Assembly: GCF_016097555.1 (NCBI RefSeq)
Contig: NW_024532411.1
Span: 186,001 to 250,000, forward strand
Reading direction: 5' to 3'
DNA length: 64,000 nucleotides
DNA from: Gigantopelta aegis
Lineage: Eukaryota; Mollusca; Gastropoda; Neomphalida; Peltospiridae
How positions within the stretch are numbered: the first letter of the stretch is position 1; each line of letters begins with the position of its first letter. Under the pieces are notes generated by a model. The model saw nothing but the letters and a program-made list of their open reading frames with translations, had not been told where the DNA came from and searched no databases. Shown one piece after another: positions 1 to 11,754 of this stretch. The position numbers were made by a program, and so were the translations under genes.

Positions 1-3000
1 TGTGAGAATGTCGTTTGTCTCTCAAATTCTTGTAATGGTAATGGCAACTGCTCAGTGGTAAATAATATAATTACATGTGCCTGTCATACTGGTTTACAGG
101 TCAAACTTGTGCTACGATATTAACGTATGTCCTGATGAACCTTGCTTGAATGGAGGTACTTGTGTGGAGGGCACCGGATTAAGCTTCACCTGCAACTGCC
201 TGATCACTACTCAGGTGATACATGTGAGACATATGACCATGTAACCCCAATCCTTGCCAAAACAATGGTAATTGCATTGCCAACAATAACACATATATCT
301 GCAACTGTACCGACAATTTTACTGGTACAGATTGTGAATCAATGATCTCCAGTAACTGTTCCAAGGATTCTGACTGTTCAAATTCTACCTTCTGCCATAT
401 GCTTGTAGTTCTGACAGTTACCCATCTCACAAATGCTCTTCTAAGTGAGGCTATACATCTTAAAGGTATTTCGTATGTAAGTATAAGAAGCAACAAGTAT
501 CCATCTTTTGGCACTAAGTTCTCTATGTTTGCTGTCTTCAATCAAACAGTGGGTAACCGTGGTTACCTTCTCTTTATGGCACCTCTGGCAGTTCTCGTAA
601 TTTTTGCAGTCTACTTGGATAACAATGGTTCTAATATTTGGTTTTACTACACAGATACGTCAGGTACTCAGAGAAACTTCATTATCAATGCTGTTTGGAA
701 CGACAACCAAAATCATTCTTTAGCTGTTACCGTGGATACAACTACATTATTCGCCAACTTTTATTTTGATGGTTTACTTGTCGCTAATGGAATCAAGTCT
801 TTGCAAAATCCAGACTTTTCATGGGGGTTAGTTAGTCAAAGTAACCATTGTCATAGTGTTAAGACAGTATTTTAAAAGTAATTGTATAGTAATAGTCAGT
901 TAGTTGATGTTTATAGTTGGAAAATCATTGCTGTATTTTGAAATGTAATTTGTTTTGAAGTTTCACCTCTTTTGGTGAGAGACACACCCCTTAGAGTGTA
1001 TGTTCTCACATAAGAACATTAATATAATGACAGCTCAAGTTACATTTAACTAAAATCAACAAGTAGTGACACATGTTGTGACCTATCAAATTATCATGGC
1101 ACGATGTTATCAATGTTTTATCTTTCTTGTTTCTCTGTAGATCACTACCTCAACCAAAGCTTCTCTTTTTGTTGGCGCTAGACTACCTCGTTCCTTCCGA
1201 TTTATTGGCACAATATATCAGGTGATCTTCTTTGAGGAGCTCATTGATGCTACATTTGTACAAACATTACATAATGACTTTTTATTCTTTGGTTAAACCA
1301 GTTGGTCAATGTGTTCCATATCTTCAAAGTGGGGATTCTTGTCCCGCTCCTACTGTCGCACCCCTCTACTCTCTGCCAATCATCACAAAACAGTTGGTTA
1401 ATTAATTATTCATTAATTTATTTTTCATTTTCATTTAGATGTCATCCTTACACTCGTTGTATTCCTGATATCTCCTATCAATATACTTGTCAACCAAAAC
1501 CATTAAGTAAAATGACTCATTCATCTATCCCCTTCATCTATCCATCCATTCATCTATCCATCCATCCATCTATCTATCCATCCATCCATCTATCCATCCA
1601 TTTATTCAACTGTCTCTCTATCATAGATTGTACTTCTGATTCAGACTGTGAACCAAACTATTTCTGTGGTAACACAACTCTACCAGAAGATAATGGAAAC
1701 TATTTCCAAAATCCAGCAGATGCTCTTCCCGGTGAGAACATGTTCCTTCAAAACAATCCCTTATATTTTAACGGAGAACAAATATCAACAATCAAAGGAG
1801 CAGATCACCCTAACATAGCCTCTGACCTCACTATCTTTGCAGTTGTTAACCAAACAGCTGGTAATGATGGTTATGTTATCGGTAAAGGAATCAATGACAA
1901 AATGAGAGACTTTGGGTTGTACCTCCGAAGTACAAAGAGAACTGTCTGGTTTATATATGGCTCAGATGAGGATGGTGAAGGTTATAGAGATATTATCTTT
2001 TTTTATGACGTCTCTGTTGCCGATGGCAAATATCACTCTATTGCAGCTGTTATTGATAGCGCTGCTAATCGTGCTATCTTATATGTTGATGGTGTGGTTG
2101 CTGCTCAACAAAGTCCTCTACCAAAAGTGCCTGCATTAGACCAGGGTAAGTAAGTAATGGATAGTTTGATGGGAAAATGATCAACTAGATTAATATTAGT
2201 CTTCAATAAAAAAAGATTAAATAATTGTGAAATAGAAGTATGTTTCTTTCCTTGTAACTATTAGTGCCATGTTTGACAGATGGTAAAAAAATAATTGATT
2301 TTTTACACTATAAAATATTTATGAATATTTTTTACTACTTGGAGGGCTGAGAAACATGACTACACATGTCAAACAGATGCTTTTTTTAGTTTAAACTTTG
2401 AGGGTTGTTTACTGTTACTTTATATTGTGAATATAGTCATACTTGAAATCCAATATACTATTAAAGTACAAATGTAGGGGTTATGAATCTCATTATTATA
2501 TGTGTCTCCCCATGGAAATCAGATGAATGGTCCCATTGGATAAATGGACAGATGGGTAGATGGACCAGGTGGGCCTTGGGAGTGCAAGTGATGGAATGGA
2601 CACCAAACGACTTTATGTTTGATGAATGGGTGTTATGTATTGTGTACATATTATGATTAATGATAATGGATATATAAATGGACAGACGAATGGATAAATG
2701 GACAAATAGATGGATGAAATTGCATTACATATAGATAATTGAATCTGAATTTCTTTTCAGTATAACTCTTCTTTTCTATGTTGGAGGAAGACCAACTACT
2801 CAACATTTCAGATTTAAAGGCACGATTCGCAATCTCTTTATGAGTACTGCTCCTCTTCAACCAGATCAAATTGAAAAGCTCCATGAAGATGCTTTTGATG
2901 GGGACCGAACAATTACTTTAGAAGTTAAAACTATTCGTTACTGTTCTGCCTATCGTGCGACTGGAGAAGACTGTATAGCAGGAACAAAACACGATTTCAG

Positions 3001-3728
3001 GTACAGTACTCTATATAATAAATACAACTTTTAATGACATTAACTTTATATGTGAATTTTTGTAATTAATTTATTGATAAATACTATAAAATACATAATA
3101 AATTAATGACTCCTTATTCTGCTTCTCCTCTAAGTGTTAATAAGTTGTGTCTCATATTCTTTACAAGAGAATAATTTAACTATTAATTTTTAGTATTCAT
3201 TAACTTTATTAATATTATATCATGTACACACACACACAGTATTACAATATTAATCTTTTTTCTCTTTCATCTGTAATAGGTGTCAAAGTCCAGATGAGTG
3301 TGTCCCTCAATACACTACCTCAGTGGCTAAACTATTACCCCTACAATCTCAAACGAGATCTTTTCCTATTTATGGGAAATGTACCACTCCTTGTAATTGT
3401 ACAAATGACCAGGCCCTTGAATGTGGACTTGATGGTAACACTTACCGCAATGCTTGTCAAAGAAACTGTGTCGAAGTTACAGTGAGTTTTAGTCATGACT
3501 TGTATGTGTCCATTCATCCATCTGTCCATCAATTCATCCATCTATCCATTCCTCTATCCATCCATCCATCTGTTCACCTAATCATCCATTCATTGACTCA
3601 AATCACATTGAAGTACTTAAATAGATAGATAGAAAGTAAAATAATATTATTCTTATTTCTCTAGAAACTACATGATGGGACCTTGCTGTGATTATGCTAC
3701 AGCTTATGCAGGCACCTGTGGATCTTGA
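1..3728 (+). CDS. EGF / laminin-G-like / Kazal-like extracellular protein (3' part)
   Basis: Multi-exon gene entering from the left edge. The first 350 bp encode EGF-like modules (CENVVCLSNSCNGNGNC, then CPDEPCLNGGTC, then NPCQNNGNC). Two concanavalin-A/laminin-G-like modules follow. The first spans about 342-840 plus an exon at 1141-1296. The second spans about 1629-2146 plus an exon at 2761-3000, with the typical strands FAVVNQTAGNDGYVIGKG and AILYVDGVVAAQQ. Between them is a Cys-rich linker (CHPYTRCIPDISYQYTC). The C-terminus has a Kazal-like core (CGLDGNTYRNAC) at about 3420-3460 and a final exon at about 3665-3728 ending in GTCGS and TGA. These module families are known for secreted or cell-surface adhesion proteins, and no membrane segment is visible at the C-terminus. 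The EGF part changes reading frame at least twice, which I read as indel errors. The 5' end and signal peptide lie outside the window. The domain calls are good; the family name is unknown. Confidence 0.75.
1519..1605. repeat. (TCCA/TCTA)n microsatellite in an intron
   Basis: Imperfect TCCA/TCTA tetranucleotide tract lying between the Cys-rich linker exon and the second laminin-G-like exon. Similar tracts, on either strand, occur in introns of almost every gene here (for example 3510-3590, 7015-7095, 15068-15150, 28855-28875, 46030-46110). Confidence 0.9.
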
Positions 3729-4235
3729 TGACAACACATTTAGAGAATATATTAATAAACTAGCATTTATTAATAGTTATAAAATTATAGACTTTTTTAA
3801 ACAGCAATATATTTAGATGTGAATTATGTAAGCATAATATTAGCTTCATTACCCAGTAATATTTTTTGCATTCTTGTATAAGTTATATTATCAGAAATAA
3901 ACTTTATTATAGTTTTTTATCTATTATTTTGTTATTTAATCTACTATTATTACATTTTGGAAACAGTCTTTTTGAATATTTAATGTCAAAACCACACCAC
4001 CATGGATAGCTTTGTTGACAGAATGTTAGTTATAGTACAAGAAAAGTACATTAGTTATTGGTATTGGACATTATTACTATATTATGCATATCATCTCAAT
4101 GATCAAGTGAAGGTGTGGTCATCTATTGTTGTCATAGTAACTGATGATACAATAAATAAACATATACACATGTATGTCACAGTGACATTTATTGCCAGCT
4201 GTAAAACTGAAGAGTATAAAATACAATTTAAATAA
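3729..4235. other. Tail-to-tail intergenic region
   Basis: AT-rich sequence between the stop of the EGF/LamG gene (+) and the stop of the small membrane protein (-). It holds AATAAA-like motifs (near 3895) expected for a 3' UTR. An open frame at 4002-4235 (+) has no recognisable similarity and no codon pattern I trust. Confidence 0.6.
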
Positions 4236-4598
4236 TTAATTTTCACTAATAACAGTTGTTACTTCGATGAACTCAGGACTTGTGTGTTTAGACGTGGGAA
4301 CAATTTGTGTATGTTCATATTGTCTTTGACACAACTTGACAAGAATTATCATCAACACTATAATAATAATTATTAACATTATTATTATTAAAACTCCTGG
4401 AACAAGAACAGCTGCTATAAGCTGAGGACTAGTACCATGAGTAATGCTGCTAGTAGTGCTATTGACAGAGGGTGTCTCATCTTCTTCAGTTCTTTGTATC
4501 AAAGAAAGGAAGAAAACCCAACAAAATACGAGATACTTTCCAGCTGCATGTGGCCATAGAAATCGTGAAAACATTTTTCTGTTGTTGTATACAAACAT
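4236..4598 (-). CDS. Small single-pass membrane protein, unknown
   Basis: An uninterrupted minus-strand frame of up to 120 residues; a second in-frame Met lies at codon 9. The N-terminus (KYLVFCWVFFLSLIQ) looks like a signal peptide. It is followed by a short Ser/Thr-rich stretch with potential N-glycosylation (NSTTSS), then a very hydrophobic Ile/Leu/Val segment (about residues 60-88), then a basic stop-transfer end and a 30-residue cytoplasmic tail rich in Ser/Thr. The layout is that of a small type I membrane protein. It could instead be the 3' exon of a larger receptor whose splice acceptor lies at about 4485. I recognise no family. The TM segment is encoded by an ATT/ATA-rich tract, so low-complexity DNA could also imitate a TM helix. 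Confidence 0.45.
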   Translation of the reverse strand: MFVYNNRKMFSRFLWPHAAGKYLVFCWVFFLSLIQRTEEDETPSVNSTTSSITHGTSPQLIAAVLVPGVLIIIMLIIIIIVLMIILVKLCQRQYEHTQIVPTSKHTSPEFIEVTTVISEN

Positions 4599-5368
4599 AT
4601 TTAAATAATACTGAAGTAGTTATATTAAGAGGTATATCAAAAAATTGGATGACTATAATTGGGGGCTGTAAATCTGTAAGTAAAGAAGAAAGATACTGAT
4701 AAAATTTAATCAATGATTATTACAACAGGATAGCATAGTTGTGGATTAATGATGACTCAATCTATTACAATATAAGAATTAAGATTTATAATAACTTATA
4801 ATTATTAAAAGTAACATTGTTCAGTTGTCATGGAAACAAAGAAACATTGGTAAACACATTTATTCAAACTGTGCAGCTGTTAATTACAGTCTATATTATA
4901 TAGTTTATAAGAGACAATTGTTTTCATTTAATTTCAAATCATTAGTTTTATATAAGATTGGTTTTGGACTCACCTTTAAAGATTCATCATTTTGTTATAC
5001 TCCACCCCTCTTCAATGTAAAATGATATTCAAACTATTCATAACAATTCCTGTGTGTCATTTAATACTTAGCAAAGTGTTATGAACTTTAAAACAATCCA
5101 ATTGACCACTCTCTTAAAGAATTTTCCAGCTGAAAGATGAATTGATCTAATATTAATTTTAACATACAATTCATCAATAGACAATATTATAATATATGCT
5201 AATATTGCAGAACAGCTGCATTATAATTTTAAATTAATAATTTAATAATAATAATTCACACACTATGAAAATAAATGTTGATTGGGGTGGTCATGTTGAA
5301 AATTTATTTAACCTCTTTCAGAATTATTACAATAGATCATGACCACTACAGCAAACTATGTATCATGA
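4599..5368. other. Intergenic, no gene seen
   Basis: AT-rich stretch between two minus-strand genes. Open frames at 4472-4699 and 4825-5025 (+) lack similarity, splice context and compositional bias. It probably contains the upstream region of the small membrane protein and the 3' UTR of the aminotransferase. Confidence 0.5.
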
Positions 5369-8237
5369 TTATTTGCTGGAGTATTCTTTCAAGACAGCTC
5401 TCAAAACTCCTACAGCAAAACGAACATCTTCCTCAGTGACACACATTGGAGGTTTAATACGCAAAGTCTAGCAATGAAATATACCAGTATTAGGTACTTT
5501 ATTGATAAAGATCTAACATACAGTGCCATAAAGTCCACCTTTACCAATAAGAACACCATGGTTCTTGCAGTTCTCCCATATCTCTGTTACTTCAGCAGCT
5601 GGAAGAGGTTCTTTAGTTTCCTGTATAGAGATAAAGGATGCACAAATGAATGGATAGATAGTTAGAAATGGAAGGATGACGGTCATTTCCGACCTTGTTC
5701 TTTACTAACTCCAGTCCGATCATTAGTCCTTTTCCTCGGATATCACCAACAACTTCAAACTCATCTCGTAACTTCATCAACTCACTAAGGAGCAAAGTAC
5801 CAACATGATTACAATTTGCCTGCAGTTTCTCTTCATCAATAACCTAATTATAATAATTATTAAAATTAAATATAATGAATTATATTAATTATTACTTACA
5901 TCTAATACAGCTGAACCAATTGCACAAGCCATAGGATTACCGCCAAATGTATTAAAATGCAATGCTTGAGTCATACTCTGAGCAATAGCTATAATAATTA
6001 TTAGTTAATAAAGTCAATTGTTAATCTATTGATTACCGGGGTAGTAACCACGGCAGCCATAGGAAAACCATTACCAATACCTTTAGCCATTGTCACTGCA
6101 AGAAAGAAAGAAAAAAAAGAGAAAAAAATTAAAAAATGAGAAGAAGAAAGTGAATTAAATAAGCAAAATAAACAATAGATAGACAAATGGATGGATGGAC
6201 AGACTGATAAATGAACAGACCTATATCTGGTACAACATCTTGTGTTTCAAATCCCCAATAGTGTGTACCTAGTCGACCAAAACCACATTGAACCTAGTAC
6301 AAAAAGTACCTAAATTATCAATTGTTTCCATTATTGGATCAATTTCAAACAACAACATTAATGTAGTCAAGGTAAGAAGTTAAAATCCACTGACACTATG
6401 AGATCCTACCTCATCAGAGATACACACTCCGCCCCTCTCTCTGATAAGTTCATAAGCTCGCTTCAAAAATCCTTTAGGTAAATGAACAGCTCCACCTACT
6501 CCCTGTAAAAAATGGAGGACTATTATTAAGCAATAATTAGGTTGCATGTAGTACATATGATAATATATTATAATACCTGTATTGTTTCAGCTAAGAATCC
6601 TGCCACTTTCTTTGGACAACAATGTTTCAAAAGATCTTCTAGCTGGTCAGCATACATCAAAGATGCTTCACATTGTCCTGGATAGACAACATAAGTATGT
6701 GCCGACAATTCAAGACTATAAATAGGATACCTTTAGCACAATTGCAAGGACGCTGAGTCTGAGCAATACTGTCTCGACAATTGGCTCCCCCCCAAGGGCC
6801 ACGAAAGACATCTGGGTTGATACTCTATATCATAATTTACTGATGTTGATAGTGGTAATGCCAATGAGTGGTTTAACTCACAGCATGGATACCGAGGTGA
6901 CGATGTAATGGATACTTCCATGTACCAATATTTGTCATCTCCATAGCAAATGGAGAACCTCCATGATAACTATTTCTATAAAAGATTATTCAACCAAATG
7001 ATGGATGGCTTGTGCAAATTAGAGATGGATGGATGGATAGATGAATAGACAGATTCAACAGTAGATTAAATGGATGGATGAATGAAATGATAGATTGATA
7101 AAGAGGCTATACTGACCTTAGCGTTACAATATCATGAGCACCAGTATGTAATTTGGCCATAATAACAGCTAAATCATTAGCCTCAGATCCACTGTTAGTG
7201 AAATAAACAACCTAGTATGGGTATGAGGAGAGCGGTATAGGTATGAGACTTAGTATTGAGTACCTTAAGATCTCCGGGTAATTTTGATGTGAGCTGTTCA
7301 GCAAATTCATGTATTGTGGGATGGAGATATATATTAGTGGTGTGCCATAATGTCTCTAATTGTCTCTGGGCTACTTCCACCAGCTTACTTTAAAAAGAAT
7401 TAAAAATTATAAGTATGAAATATCTCTGTTCATTTGTCTGTCATCTGTCTGTCATTCATTTATCTATATAGACTATCTGTCCATCTGTCTGTCTGTCATT
7501 CATCTATCTTTATACACATCAATCTGTTATCCATCCATCCATTCATTCATTACTAACGGGTGACAATGTCCTACGCTAACAGTCACAATTCCAGCAAACA
7601 AATCAAGATATCGTTTACCAGTATGATCAAAGAGCCATTGTTTATAACCCTATTATGAGTATATACATTAAAGATACTATATTTAGCTTAATTGATGCTA
7701 TTATTACATCATTAAGGTTACTATATTTAGAATTACTTGATGTATAAGAACTGGTTTAGTATAATATGTTAATAAAGCTGGAGTGAGGTGCTTTTTTCTA
7801 ATAGCAAGAGTATCGTCATAAGACCGACCCTGTATTGATGGATAAATAAAATGATAAATTAATTGAATGGATAGATAAATAAAATAATGGACAATAACAT
7901 GGATGTACTGATGGATGAATACATAATAGAAGGTTGAACAATGGATCAATGGTTGGTACTAAATGGATTTACTTTTGGTGTTAAATAGATTTTTTATATT
8001 TCCTTACTGTGTATTGTTTAGGTATAAAGTCGCAATGAGGCATGGAAGGGAGAGAGATGTCATTCTCCAGTGCAGATGGTGAGACTAGCAAACAGTATAA
8101 TTTTTAAGTGTATTAAGAGTTAACGGCTTACCCACTGGAGTTGTGGAAGACCATTTGCTACATGCTATGATGCTATTCCATTTGAAAATGCGTCCCTTTG
8201 TTTTTGAGAAGGAAGACAGTAGACCTTTGATTGCCAT
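5369..8237 (-). CDS. AGXT2: Alanine-glyoxylate aminotransferase 2-like, mitochondrial
   Basis: PLP-dependent class III aminotransferase. AGXT2 transfers an amino group from alanine (or other donors) to glyoxylate in mitochondria. Multi-exon. Exon 1 (8132-8237) encodes a basic, Ser-rich, acid-free leader starting [20 protein letters not shown], a good mitochondrial presequence. Exon 2 (8008-8084) ends in [11 protein letters not shown], matching the start of the mature AGXT2 region. Then come [20 protein letters not shown] (about 7760-7830), the [23 protein letters not shown] region with the PLP-contacting Asp (about 6235-6500), and [18 protein letters not shown] (about 6035-6095) with the Schiff-base Lys. 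The C-terminus (last exon, to 5369) reads [19 protein letters not shown]. Full length is near the usual ~500 residues. The start was chosen because exon 1 splices in phase 1 into exon 2. Divergent from ENTR1 with a shared promoter. Confidence 0.9.
7015..7095. repeat. (ATGG)n-type microsatellite in AGXT2 intron
   Basis: Imperfect GATGGATGGATAGATGAAT-like tract. Related tracts lie at 6185-6205 and 7840-7925 in other introns of the same gene. Confidence 0.85.
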
Positions 8238-8286
8238 GCTGGAGATGCTTGAGCCACCCCTACTTAGAGGTGTGGCTGTCTGCAAA
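8238..8286. promoter_or_regulatory. Bidirectional promoter between AGXT2 and ENTR1
   Basis: Only 49 bp separate the AGXT2 start codon (minus, 8237) from the ENTR1 start codon (plus, 8287). Both starts are supported by splice phase or by family N-terminal motifs. The 5' UTRs must therefore overlap the neighbouring gene or be extremely short, and transcription of both must begin in this compact region. No TATA box is visible between the two ATGs. Confidence 0.6.
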
Positions 8287-11200
8287 ATGGCTGATGAGAA
8301 TGAAGAGAGTGTCAATCCTTTCTCATTTAAAGCGTTTGTGAGCAAAAGAGAACATGGAAAAGATGACAGCAAGAAAAAAGATGGCCCTAAGAAAAAGAAA
8401 AGTACCACCAGTAAAGCTGGAAAATCTGTTACTGATAGCGACACTACTCCATTCCCAGAGGTAGCCTCAGGAGGTGATTGAAGCTCTCTACGTAACTATA
8501 ATATGTATATCATAGGATAGGTCACATGATTAAATGGATAATGGAATGTGTAGATACATGTACATATACACTAGATTGTTGTAATGGGTATACTCACCCA
8601 CTCTCTTAAATGTGTTTACAATCTCATTACCACATTACATATGTACATGTAATTATTAAGTACTAATAGACATGTACATGTACACATAGCTAGTATTTGG
8701 TGTACCATGACAATTTCCCTTGCATACTTATTCTGCAATGAGGAAGCTGTGCTGTCCTCAATGCAGAGGACATGTTGAATAGCACACTAGAGTACTAGTA
8801 TGGGACTAGAACAAGTGTCAAGTATATCTTTAGTCAGAGTGTTCTTTTTATAAGAGGTTTAACATGTCTTTAGATAATCCTTTCTCGTTAAAAATTTTGT
8901 GAAGACAAAATCAAAGACTCAACAAGAACATAGCCATCATAAAGATTCTAACAGCTCATTTAGTAGTGACGAGGGGGAGAATGTCCCCTTACCACCACCA
9001 ACATTACTAGACCCTCTACCACAACTTCCACAATCACTTCCTGTATCAGACCCTATAACTCAAGACTTATTTTCTAGTGACAGTGACAATGAGTTATCGG
9101 ACCCCTTAAAAGGGGGTCTACCCCAACCTGTTCCCATATTAATATCAGACCCCTTGACTGAACCCACAGTGGAAATTAAAAATAGTGATGAAAGTGATGA
9201 AGAAGGCAGTCCCTTTGAAATGAATCCATTTCCAAATGTTGCAGTATTGGCACCTGATGAATCACAACACCAGCTGTTGAGTGAATTGAAGAAGGTGGAT
9301 TGATAAATGAATTGATGGACGAATGGATGGATTGATGGACGAATGGATGAATTGATGGATGAATGGATGGATTGATGGACGAATTGATGGATTGATGGAT
9401 GAATGGATACATTGTAATAGGTAAAGACAGAAAATGAAATGTTAAAAAAAAAATTAAGCAATTATGAAGAAGAGTTAAAAATAGAAAGGAACAAGTATGT
9501 TAATATCACTTACCCAAAACAATTGTTTATTTTCCATTGGTCTGTCTGTCTGTCTGTCATTATCACTAATAGATCCAGTTTGCTAAAGGAAGAGATGAAA
9601 GTTTTAAAAGAAAAGGAAGACAAGGAGACAAAAGCTTTAGAAAATTTAGTGCAAAAAGTAGAGAAGAACTTAGAAACAGCAACAGTCAGTACAATATAAA
9701 ATGTATTAACTTTAATATTCTTATAGCAAAGAGCAGCAGCTGCTGAAACAACCATTGCAAAATTAAAATCAGAGATACAAACTTTGCAGGTTAGATGACT
9801 TAAGTGTGAGACACATATCTAATAGTGTATTGAGGTAGTTTTTAAAAAAGAAAACCATTCGTTGAAATTGAACAAGTATTAAATTTGATTAAAAGCTTAA
9901 ACTCTCTATAATTGAGGACACTTGTTCAAGTCCCATACTAATACTTTAGTGTATTATACAACCTCTATATTGAGGACACTTGTTCTAGTCCCATACTAAT
10001 ACTTTAGTGTATTATACAACCTCTATATTGAGGACACTTGTTCTAGTCCCATACTAATACTTTAGTGTATTATACAACCTCTATATTGAGGACACTTGTT
10101 CTAGTCCCATACTAATACTTTAGTGTATTATACAACCTCTATATTGAGGACACTTGTTCTAGTCCCATACTAATACTTTAGTGTATTATACAACCTCTAT
10201 ATTGAGGACACTTGTTCTAGTCCCATACTAATACTTTAGTGTATTATACAACCTCTATAATTGAGGGACACTTGTTCTAGTCCCATACTAATACTTTAGT
10301 GTATTATACAACCTCTATATTGAGGACACTTGTTCTAGTCCCATACTAATACTTTAGTGTATTATACAACCTCTATATTGAGGACACTTGTTCTAGTCCC
10401 ATACTAATACTTTAGTGTATTATACAACCTCTATATTGAGGACACTTGTTCTAGTCCCATACTAATACTTTAGTGTATTATACAACCTCTATATTGAGGA
10501 CACTTGTTCTAGTCCCATACTAATACTTTAGTGTATTATACAACCTCTATATTGAGGACACTTGTTCTAGTCCCATACTAATACTTTAGTGTATTATACA
10601 ACCTCTATAATTGAGGACACTTGTTCTAGTCCCATACTAATACTTTAGTGTATTATACAACCTCTATATTGAGGACACTTGTTCTAGTCCCATACTAATA
10701 CTTTAGTGTATTATACAACCTCTATAATTGAGGACACTTGTTCTAGTCCCATACTAATACTTTAGTGTATTATACAACCTCTATATTGAGGACACTTGTT
10801 CTAGTCCCATACTACTACTTTAGTGTATTATACAACCTCTATATTGAGGACACCTCTATGCTAAGGACAATTTTCAAGTTTACATAAGCCCTCATTATAG
10901 AGAAGTTTCATTGTTTGTTTTTAATAAAAAGTAAGACAGAGGTTTTCAATGCATGACCATGTTATGACACATTGTTTTCCCATTGGTAAAGGTGTTGATC
11001 AAATTGGTTTAGTTCTTGAAAATAATTAAGGTGATGATAACTCATCAGTTTACGATATATTACGTTGTGAATTTAGAAAACAATTATTATTATTAAAAAA
11101 ATTGTTAACAACTTCTGAAGAATTGTTAAATAACAAGTACCTTTCATCTATCCATCATATATCCATCTGTTCATTCATTTATCTGCTCATAGATGCAATT

Positions 11201-11355
11201 AGCTAAGCCAATCCTCAAGCTATTCATAAAAGCTATGAAGACCTTGTAACAGGTGTTAGAGAGAAAGCTAACTATGCTTCACAGCAACTTCGAACTGCAG
11301 CACAAAGAGCAGACTTACAGATTAAGTTAGTAGATCTAGAGAGAGAAAGAGAGAT

Positions 11356-11426
<71 letters not shown>

Positions 11427-11534
11427 GTAATTAATTCTCAACTTTTTAGAGAATTATGTCAGGGAGTAGAATCATTGAAGATAGTATCAGAACTTCTAGA
11501 AAATATTGACAGTATTTATGAAGTAAGACATTAA
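8287..11534 (+). CDS. ENTR1: Endosome-associated trafficking regulator 1 homologue
   Basis: ENTR1 (SDCCAG3) is an endosomal coiled-coil adaptor acting in receptor recycling, retromer traffic and cytokinesis. Seven exons are visible: 8287-8473, 8874-9294, 9421-9494, 9573-9684, 9727-9789, about 11193-11335 and 11450-11534. The N-terminus MADENEESVNPFSFKAFV carries the NPFSF motif typical of the family. A second NPFS copy begins exon 2 (about 8875) and a third NPF (MNPFPNVAVL) follows at about 9222, so EH-domain binding is plausible. The centre is acidic, Pro/Ser-rich and disordered. Exons 3-7 form the conserved coiled coil (LENLVQKVEKNLETAT, then AETTIAKLKSEIQTL), and the end GVESLKIVSELLENIDSIYE matches the family's GAETLNLVAEIL-type ending. 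Exon 2 loses one base in an A-run at about 8890, and exon 6 has a frame break near 11205. I read both as sequence errors. The upstream in-frame ATG at 8143 is rejected because that DNA encodes the AGXT2 leader. Confidence 0.88.
9302..9412. repeat. Degenerate (ATGG)-rich minisatellite
   Basis: Tract of about 110 bp of GATGGATTGATGGACGAATG-type units filling the short intron between ENTR1 exons 2 and 3. Confidence 0.85.
9896..10860 (+). repeat. 58-bp tandem minisatellite, array 1 (about 16-17 units)
   Basis: Near-identical 58-bp units (spacing read directly: 9961 to 10019), containing CTCTATATTGAGGACACTTG and CATACTAATACTTTAGTG. It fills most of the 1.4 kb ENTR1 intron 5. Unit differences are few (TATATTG versus TATAATTG). 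Same family as 21415-22132 and 30246-30752, which read on the opposite strand. Confidence 0.97.
11337..11424. repeat. (GA)n microsatellite
   Basis: Nearly pure GA dinucleotide tract in the last ENTR1 intron, ending about 25 bp before the final exon's acceptor. Confidence 0.95.
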
Positions 11535-11754
11535 AAGAGGAAGTTCTTTTTTAATTATAACTAATTTTTTGTATGTTTCATAATTTTTGCAAGTTATTAC
11601 ATTATTAAAAGTTATTACGTTATTAAAGTTATTAAAGTTATTACATTATTAAAAGTTATCAATAATTGTATTATAATTATTTTTACAAAATTAATCAAAA
11701 AAAATGAAAAAAAATTAACATTATTTTAGTTTGGATGTTTTATTTAGTTAGTTT

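Noticed and set aside
8143-8286. Upstream in-frame extension of ENTR1 starting at 8143
   Set aside because: This DNA is the antisense of AGXT2's leader exon, and the ENTR1 family start matches MADENEESVNPFSF at 8287.
9060-9461. Minus-strand frames opposite ENTR1 exon 2
   Set aside because: Shadow of the coding exon and the ATGG repeat; the plus-strand frame carries the conserved motifs.
9896-10860. CRISPR-like regular repeat array
   Set aside because: The 58-bp units follow each other with no variable spacers, and the context is an animal intron; it is a minisatellite.
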